A stretch of DNA of 57,586 bases from Shewanella sp. SR44-3 (GTDB lineage: Bacteria; Pseudomonadota; Gammaproteobacteria; Enterobacterales; Shewanellaceae): NCBI RefSeq assembly GCF_014163735.1, contig NZ_JACJDV010000021.1, positions 1 through 57,586 on the forward strand, written 5' to 3'. Positions 51,587-57,586 of the stretch are shown piece by piece (position 1 is the stretch's first letter; the number at the start of each line of letters is the position of its first letter). A program made the position numbers and the translations under genes. The notes beneath the pieces are model-generated. The model was not told the DNA's origin, did no database searches, and saw only the letters and a list, made by a program, of their open reading frames with translations.

Positions 51587-51602
51587 TGTGAACTGGCTCA
51601 CT
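51587..51602 (-). promoter_or_regulatory. Candidate CRP-binding site upstream of frdCAB
   Basis: TGTGA-ACTGGC-TCACT has nine of ten conserved positions of the CRP site and lies about 87 bp before the frdC start. In Shewanella, CRP rather than FNR is the main activator of anaerobic respiration genes, so the placement makes sense. A role for the divergent prmA gene, about 200 bp away, is less likely. Confidence 0.65.
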
Positions 51603-51796
51603 CAATATCACTAAGCAATTAGAAAATGGGCTAAAAAACTCATCACCCATGCCAAGATGACAATAAAAAGTAACGATTAACCGACTGAAAAACAGTCACC
51701 AATAGCACCAAAACAGCCCTAAGCTTAATCTAACAGTATCGTTTTATGATGAGCTGGTTATAATGCGGCCTTATTTTTATGCCACAGGAACATCCC

Positions 51797-52681
51797 ATGC
51801 CTTGGATCCAACTCAGAATTAACACCAACAGTGACCACGCTGACGCCATTGGCGATATCCTTATGGAGCAAGGCGCTGTGTCTATTACCTATGAAGACGG
51901 TAAAGACACTCCCATTTTTGAACCTAAATTAGGTGAAACTCCACTGTGGCAAGACACTGTTGTGGTGGCCTTATTTGATGCAGGCACAGATTTAGCACCA
52001 ACCGTTGCCCTATTAGCCACCTCGCCCATGCTAGGGGAGAACTTCCCTCACAAGATTGAGCAAATCGAAGATAAAGATTGGGTACGCGAATGGATGGACA
52101 GCTTCCACCCAATCCAATTTGGTACCCGTTTGTGGATTTGCCCCAGCTGGCGTGAAATTCCCCATCCTGATGCTGTCAACGTAATTTTAGATCCAGGTCT
52201 GGCGTTCGGTACTGGTACTCACCCCACTACAGCCCTGTGTCTAGAGTGGTTAGACAGCTTAGAGTTAGCCGATGAAGAAGTAATAGATTTTGGCTGTGGC
52301 TCAGGCATTCTTGCCATTGCCGCCTTAAAACTTGGCGCTAAAAAAGTCACAGGTGTTGATATTGACTATCAAGCCATTGACGCCTCAAAAGCCAACGCGC
52401 TGCGTAATGATGTTCAAGATCAATTAGCACTTTATTTACCAGAAGATCAGCCAGAAGGTTTAATCGCCGATGTGTTGGTTGCCAACATATTAGCAGGCCC
52501 GCTACGTGAGCTTGCACCACTGATAGCTGAAAAAGTAAAACCTGGAGGCAAGCTTGCACTTTCAGGTCTATTACAAGAACAAGCCGAAGAGCTAGCCGAA
52601 TTTTATAGCCAGTGGTTCAAAATGGACCCTCCAGCTTATAAAGATGACTGGAGCCGCCTAACAGGCATACGTAAGTCCTAG
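51797..52681 (+). CDS. prmA: Ribosomal protein L11 methyltransferase
   Basis: PrmA trimethylates lysines and the N-terminus of ribosomal protein L11. The 294-residue protein has the substrate-recognition N-terminal domain (residues 1-55) followed by the SAM domain with [33 protein letters not shown] and [13 protein letters not shown]. The ATG at 51797 ([10 protein letters not shown]) matches the family; an ATG at 51779 is the alternative. AGGA precedes it by eight bases. It has a terminator of its own. Confidence 0.97.
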   Translation: MPWIQLRINTNSDHADAIGDILMEQGAVSITYEDGKDTPIFEPKLGETPLWQDTVVVALFDAGTDLAPTVALLATSPMLGENFPHKIEQIEDKDWVREWMDSFHPIQFGTRLWICPSWREIPHPDAVNVILDPGLAFGTGTHPTTALCLEWLDSLELADEEVIDFGCGSGILAIAALKLGAKKVTGVDIDYQAIDASKANALRNDVQDQLALYLPEDQPEGLIADVLVANILAGPLRELAPLIAEKVKPGGKLALSGLLQEQAEELAEFYSQWFKMDPPAYKDDWSRLTGIRKS

Positions 52682-52714
52682 GCTCTCAAGCCTGTGAACG
52701 GCTGAATTATCAGC

Positions 52715-52750
52715 AAATACCGCCAAGTTTTTACTTGGCGGTATTTTTTT
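52715..52750 (+). terminator. Rho-independent terminator of prmA
   Basis: A perfect 13-bp stem (AAATACCGCCAAG at 52715-52727 with 52734-52746), a 6-base loop and a T-run. Confidence 0.92.
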
Positions 52751-52877
52751 CAGTGAATGTAGAGCGGATGTTAACCCTTTGCAACGCCCACTGGGCTTGA
52801 AACTCGTCAAAAATGGCACACGCTTCTTGGCAAACAAATGTCAAGAAAAAAAGTTTTGCTCAGGTCATTTATTGACC

Positions 52878-52906
52878 TTTTCATCACCGCAAAAAAGGGC
52901 TACTAT
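52878..52906 (+). promoter_or_regulatory. dusB-fis promoter with GC-rich discriminator
   Basis: TTTTCA (52878-52883) and TACTAT (52901-52906) are separated by 17 bp. The bases just after the -10 are AGCGCCCC, a GC-rich discriminator typical of promoters repressed by ppGpp/DksA, such as E. coli fis. It lies 34 bp upstream of the dusB ATG at 52940, and so inside the longer frame that starts at 52838, which argues against that upstream start. Confidence 0.5.
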
Positions 52907-52939
52907 AGCGCCCCTTTGACGAGCAAGGTAAATATCGTG

Positions 52940-54230
<1,291 letters not shown>

Positions 54231-54259
54231 TCCGAAAGGATTAAGTGATTGTTAGAAGA

Positions 54260-54290
54260 GGGGTTAACTGGCAACGGTTAGCCCCTTTTC
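54260..54290 (+). terminator. Rho-independent terminator of dusB-fis
   Basis: GGGGTTAAC (54260-54268) pairs with 54277-54285 with one G-U pair across an 8-base loop, followed by TTTT. Confidence 0.8.
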
Positions 54291-54510
54291 ACTTTTCATG
54301 CTCCTCCTTCTAATTCATGTTCCCCGAATTTATACTCCCTAAATGAATGTTCCAGTGCACCAGTCAACTCAGACTGTGTAGAATATAACGAATACGATTA
54401 ATTTAGCCGCCTATCTAAACGCGACCCCCTGTATTGTACTCAATAAAAATCAAAGCTTTAGCGAACAATCGTCGGCAATCAGTAGTCTATAACCAAAGGA
54501 ATGAGGCTCT

Positions 54511-55212
54511 ATGAACATGGAAAGTGGCACGTTAGTGCGTTGGAATGAAGACAAAGGCTTTGGTTTTATTCAACCAGACACTGAACCAGTTATTGATGTG
54601 TTTATTCATATCTCGACCCTAAAACACATGGCGCGCAAGCCTCAAGTGGGCGATAACATAGAATTTCAGCGTGAACAGCAAGCTGATGGAAAACTCAAAG
54701 CCCGCCGCGCTCACATTACTGGCGTCGCCATCATGGCAACCGCTTCAAAGCTCAATCATCAAAATCATTCAAGCTCCCAGCATGATAGTCAAATGAGTCA
54801 TCATTTCAATTCTCATCGCAGCTCTCATAATAGTAAGGAAGCTTTTAGTGTCGCCAGAGGTGGCCGCTATACTCCGCCTAAGAGTAAGCTTAGCGGCAAC
54901 ATTATTACAGTGCTATTACTCATCACCTTGGGAATTTATGGCTACAGTAAGTTCAACCACACCCGCAACAACGACACTGATATCAGCGAGCCTGTACCCG
55001 CTCAAATAGAGTGGCAATCGAATGCCAATAGCCACAGCAACAACGCAGTAATAGCCCCTCAACCTCGGTTTCAATGTGAAGCGGGTAAAACTCACTGCAG
55101 CCATATGCGCACCTGCGAAGAAGCCACTTTTTATCTCAAAAATTGCCCAACGACTCAAATGGATGGCGATGGTGATGGCATCCCCTGCGAGCGTCAGCAC
55201 TGCAGCTGGTAG
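54511..55212 (+). CDS. Cold-shock domain protein with membrane segment and Excalibur domain
   Basis: The 233-residue product combines three parts. Residues 1-70 are a cold-shock domain with RNP1-like KGFGFIQ and RNP2-like VFIHIS, expected to bind single-stranded nucleic acid. A His/Ser/Asn-rich linker (about 78-125) leads to one membrane helix (about 129-147). The C-terminal part (about 187-230) is an Excalibur-type calcium-binding domain with DGDGDGIPCE and several cysteines. The topology would put the cold-shock domain in the cytoplasm and Excalibur in the periplasm. Function of the fusion is unknown. AAAGGAATGAGG precedes the ATG. Confidence 0.85.
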   Translation: MNMESGTLVRWNEDKGFGFIQPDTEPVIDVFIHISTLKHMARKPQVGDNIEFQREQQADGKLKARRAHITGVAIMATASKLNHQNHSSSQHDSQMSHHFNSHRSSHNSKEAFSVARGGRYTPPKSKLSGNIITVLLLITLGIYGYSKFNHTRNNDTDISEPVPAQIEWQSNANSHSNNAVIAPQPRFQCEAGKTHCSHMRTCEEATFYLKNCPTTQMDGDGDGIPCERQHCSW

Positions 55213-55224
55213 CCCTGCATAAAT

Positions 55225-55256
55225 AAAGCCGCCGCTTACTGTGGTACGGCGGTTTT
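55225..55256 (+). terminator. Terminator after the cold-shock/Excalibur gene
   Basis: CCGCCG (55229-55234) pairs with 55247-55252 and A-T pairs extend the stem; four T follow. It starts 13 bp after the stop codon. Confidence 0.7.
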
Positions 55257-55386
55257 CAGTTAAGACTACAACTGCGACTTGTGCTAGGATCCGCCACCAG
55301 CTTTATGAATGTGCAATAGCTCTCATTTGTTTAACTGAGCGTAGTGAAACCCTACCGTGATTAAATAGACCATGAGGATTAAGATT

Positions 55387-55665
55387 ATGAGCAAGTTAAA
55401 TGCCGAACAGCGCAAAGCCCGAGATAATGAGCGTTTTTCACAGCGAGTCGATGAGCGCAGAGTCAAAGGCGAAGATGTGGTGGCCTATGCACTTGCCAAT
55501 GATAAAGCTTATAAATTTCTAACTAAATCTGAAAAATACAGCTTTAAAGAAAGACAAGCCGCCCTTGGTGAAGCTGCCCAGCAAAACAGCCAACTGAAGC
55601 ACCAGCAGGAATTAGCAAAAATTGAAGAAGGCTTTTTCGAAGACGAAGAGCCACAAAATACTTAA
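55387..55665 (+). CDS. Small charged protein of unknown function
   Basis: The 92-residue product is rich in Lys, Glu, Arg and Gln, predicted helical throughout and without a membrane segment or signal peptide. Distinct stretches are SQRVDERRVKGEDVVAYAL and the acidic tail FFEDEEPQNT. I place the start at the ATG at 55387, with GAGGA nine bases upstream; an in-frame ATG at 55372 lies upstream of that site. I recognise no family. It is flanked by its own intergenic regions and is not part of an obvious operon. Confidence 0.65.
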   Translation: MSKLNAEQRKARDNERFSQRVDERRVKGEDVVAYALANDKAYKFLTKSEKYSFKERQAALGEAAQQNSQLKHQQELAKIEEGFFEDEEPQNT

Positions 55666-55845
55666 TACCACTTAATAAACAGCAATAGTCACCGATGAAT
55701 AGCCATTGTGAATACCCTCATACTACGCCAATGGCTAGCTCATTCACCTGCAGCTAGCACTCTGTTCTACAGTCATGAAAAATCACCACAAAACTTAATA
55801 CTTCTGGCACAGTAAATACTCAGTTAATGACACTGACTAAAGTCG

Positions 55846-56358
55846 TTAAAGCTGAGATTTTAACTGATTGAGCGCATCGACAGAGAAGCCTTGGTCATGA
55901 AAGTAGATCACTGTGCCTTGGGAATTTAACAGCACCACTCGGGCATTATTGGGTTGCTCATTCCCAGTAAAGGCTTGCACGCGTTCACCACCTTGGTAGA
56001 CTGTGACCACCCCTTTCCACAGCGGCTTAGGTATGCCTGAGCGCATGCCATTATCAATCAAGGTGCTGAACATTCTAGGAAACAGTCCCTGTATTGTCGG
56101 CACCTCAAATACCGGTACTCTTGTTTGGGTCATGTCCAGCCCAATTAACCACCTGTCGATATCAAACTGAGAATCTTGCTTATAGCCAACCAGCAACAGT
56201 GTTACTTGCCCTTTTAAATCATCGGGTAATATCATCGCCTGCTTCTCAAGAGTTTGCCCCTCAACCGAAGGAAACACTTGCCCCTTAATCGCTTGATTGG
56301 GGTAACTGCTGCTACAAGCCGTGAGCAGTAAACTTGCAATAATCATTAAATAACGCAT
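55846..56358 (-). CDS. Lipoprotein with thioredoxin-like fold
   Basis: The 170-residue product starts with a lipoprotein signal (MRYLMIIASLLLTACSS, lipobox LTAC, Cys15). The rest has a thioredoxin-superfamily look: a GQVTLLLVGYKQDSQ strand-helix start, and NARVVLLNSQGTVIYFHD near the end. No cysteine is at the usual active site, so it should not be a redox enzyme; a chaperone or binding role like that of ATP10-type proteins is one option. AAGGA precedes the ATG at 56358; longer frames are unlikely. No operon partner is seen. Confidence 0.72.
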   Translation of the reverse strand: MRYLMIIASLLLTACSSSYPNQAIKGQVFPSVEGQTLEKQAMILPDDLKGQVTLLLVGYKQDSQFDIDRWLIGLDMTQTRVPVFEVPTIQGLFPRMFSTLIDNGMRSGIPKPLWKGVVTVYQGGERVQAFTGNEQPNNARVVLLNSQGTVIYFHDQGFSVDALNQLKSQL

Positions 56359-56590
56359 AGCTAGTCCTTTTGATAAATACTTAGACTCTTTATACGCAGC
56401 CAAACAATAAAAAGATTACTCGTGATGATAATTAAATAGCCAATTTTAGATCATTAAAGCGCATAACAAGGGCCCGATAACAGATCATGCTTGCTACTGC
56501 AGATCAGCACGGTTAAAGTTGCCCATAATCTGGTTTAACGTAAATCACTCGCTTAATTACTACGATATTTTAGCTAAGGGTTAACTTTTT

Positions 56591-57079
56591 ATGGAAAAAG
56601 TGTTTGAGAAGTTGATGTATGCATCACGCTGGATCATGGCGCCTATTTACTTAGGCTTAAGCCTAGTTTTATTCGCCTTAGGCATAAAGTTCTTTCAAGA
56701 GATCTTTCATATCCTGCCCAATATCTTCGATATAGCTGAAGTTGATTTGGTGTTGATCACCTTGTCACTTATCGATATCACCTTAGTCGGAGGTCTGCTC
56801 ATCATGGTGATGTTTTCGGGCTATGAAAACTTCGTCTCACAGCTCGATGTGGGCGAAAGCAGTGAAAAGCTCAACTGGCTGGGCAAGATGGACGCCGGCT
56901 CCCTTAAAAACAAGGTGGCCGCCTCTATCGTGGCGATTTCATCCATTCACTTACTTAAAGTATTTATGAATGCCGAAAACATCGAGAACGACAAAATCAT
57001 GTGGTATCTGCTCATACATATCACCTTTGTGCTATCCGCCTTCGCCATGGGGTATTTGGACAAAATCACCCGAAAATAG
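56591..57079 (+). CDS. UPF0114 (YqhA-like) inner-membrane protein
   Basis: The 162-residue protein matches the UPF0114 family in length and sequence ([19 protein letters not shown] at the start, [24 protein letters not shown], and the C-terminal [12 protein letters not shown]). Four hydrophobic helices are visible. The family has no established function, though distant similarity to ion channels has been proposed. Transcribed alone and followed by a terminator. Confidence 0.9.
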   Translation: MEKVFEKLMYASRWIMAPIYLGLSLVLFALGIKFFQEIFHILPNIFDIAEVDLVLITLSLIDITLVGGLLIMVMFSGYENFVSQLDVGESSEKLNWLGKMDAGSLKNKVAASIVAISSIHLLKVFMNAENIENDKIMWYLLIHITFVLSAFAMGYLDKITRK

Positions 57080-57121
57080 CTCCCCATAAGTATTGGTTAG
57101 TAAGAGTAAAGCAGACATTGA

Positions 57122-57156
57122 AAAAGCCCCGACACCATTAAGTCTCGGGGCTTCTT
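57122..57156 (+). terminator. Rho-independent terminator of the UPF0114 gene
   Basis: AAGCCCCGA (57124-57132) pairs with 57145-57153 across a 12-base loop, followed by a short T-rich stretch; an A-run before it may serve the other strand. Confidence 0.8.
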
Positions 57157-57267
57157 TACAAGAAATGCTTGCTAATAGCAGCAGACCATCTCACAAAGGC
57201 CAGAATTGTTTTATGGCGTGACGCCGCAGCACAAGTTTTAGCCGTCAGATCAACAATCACTTATTGA

Positions 57268-57293
57268 ACAAAAAAGGGCTTACGCCCTTTTTT
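57268..57293 (-). terminator. Rho-independent terminator of the right-edge outer-membrane gene
   Basis: AAAAAAGGGC (57270-57279) pairs with 57284-57293 around a 4-base loop, giving a T-run on both strands. It lies just beyond the stop codon of the partial gene on the minus strand. Confidence 0.85.
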
Positions 57294-57328
57294 ATATTTA
57301 TCATCCACATGCGTTTCAATCAGATGAA

Positions 57329-57586
57329 TTAGAACCGATAACGCACACTAAGCTGATAACTTAATACATCATTAGGGGCCAAGGCATAGTAGTTAATCCC
57401 CAGTCCTGCTGACCAATGATTTGCAAATTGATAATCAAAGGCCATACCTGCATACCAATCTGTGTCATCAAGTGTAGTGGTCAGGCGCTGACCCTGCGAG
57501 TCGCTGTGTAGCTCTGACTCCCAAATCAACACTCCAACCGGCACTGAGAAGCGCCAGCCTTGATGTTCCATTAAGGTAAACCTAGC
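57329..57586 (-). CDS. C-terminal part of an outer-membrane beta-barrel protein (partial)
   Basis: The frame is open to the right window edge, so the gene continues outside; an internal ATG at 57571 is not its start. The visible 85 residues alternate hydrophobic and polar residues as in membrane beta-strands (WRFSVPVGVLIWESE, WYAGMAFDYQF, WSAGLGINYYAL). They end in SYQLSVRYRF, whose final phenylalanine is the usual signal for barrel insertion by BamA. A small OmpA-like or OmpW-like porin is likely. Confidence 0.8.
   Translation of the reverse strand, partial: ARFTLMEHQGWRFSVPVGVLIWESELHSDSQGQRLTTTLDDTDWYAGMAFDYQFANHWSAGLGINYYALAPNDVLSYQLSVRYRF

Overview
This window is chromosomal DNA of a gammaproteobacterium, very probably Shewanella. 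The evidence is gene order (murA-ibaG-mla, kdsD-kdsC-lpt-rpoN-hpf-ptsN-rapZ-npr, ubiEJB-tatABCD, rhlB/trxA/rho, prmA-dusB-fis), close similarity of the translated proteins to Enterobacteria/Vibrio orthologues, and the presence of an epsilonproteobacterial-type frdCAB fumarate reductase operon together with a family II pyrophosphatase and large TonB receptors. Gene density is high. I saw no prophage, insertion sequence, CRISPR array, rRNA or tRNA. Only the last gene at the right edge, and a 42-base start at the left edge, are cut by the window. Assignments rest on reading the sequence and remembered family features; no database search was run.

Layout. 1-5.0 kb (minus strand): murA, ibaG and mlaFEDCB (peptidoglycan precursor synthesis and retrograde phospholipid transport). 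5.1-13.0 kb (plus): yrbG, kdsD, kdsC, lptC, lptA, lptB, rpoN, hpf, ptsN, rapZ, npr, which is Kdo synthesis and LPS export followed by sigma-54 and the nitrogen PTS. 13-19 kb: uvrD, ubiA, then on the minus strand a pseudouridine synthase, a Lon-N protein and a patatin. 19.4-27.5 kb is the most accessory part: two TonB-dependent receptors (one OprC-like for copper), a YhcH/YjgK protein, Mn-dependent pyrophosphatase and a lipoprotein glycerophosphodiesterase. 27.7-29.8 kb: hemE and rsd, separated by a 0.5-kb spacer holding a near-consensus CRP site and a strong small-RNA candidate. 29.9-34.0 kb: glycosyltransferase plus PAP2 phosphatase, a YgjV-like membrane protein, rraA and an arginase-family enzyme. 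34.1-43.5 kb (plus): ubiE-ubiJ-ubiB, tatABC, a secreted unknown, tatD, a 7TM-DISM diguanylate cyclase, hemB and a thioredoxin-like protein. 43.6-47.8 kb: rhlB and a short GppA-like protein (minus), trxA and rho (plus). 48.0-51.5 kb: frdCAB (minus) with a CRP site upstream. 51.8-54.2 kb: prmA, dusB-fis. 54.5-57.6 kb: a cold-shock/Excalibur fusion, small unknowns, a lipoprotein, a UPF0114 protein and the C-terminal end of an outer-membrane beta-barrel.

Most of the window is envelope biogenesis (MurA, Mla, Kdo/Lpt, Tat), respiratory cofactors (UbiA/E/J/B, HemB/HemE, Frd) and global regulators (RpoN, Npr/PtsN, Rsd, Rho, Fis, RraA). The points most worth following are: the ncRNA candidate and CRP site between hemE and rsd; the GppA-like protein that lacks both its C-terminal domain and a motif-1 aspartate; the CRP-linked epsilon-type frd operon; the copper receptor with intact CxxxM/HxM ligand motifs and two upstream palindromes; the cold-shock/membrane/Excalibur fusion; and a dispersed 65-bp palindromic element. 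I did not find a clearly new multi-gene system.
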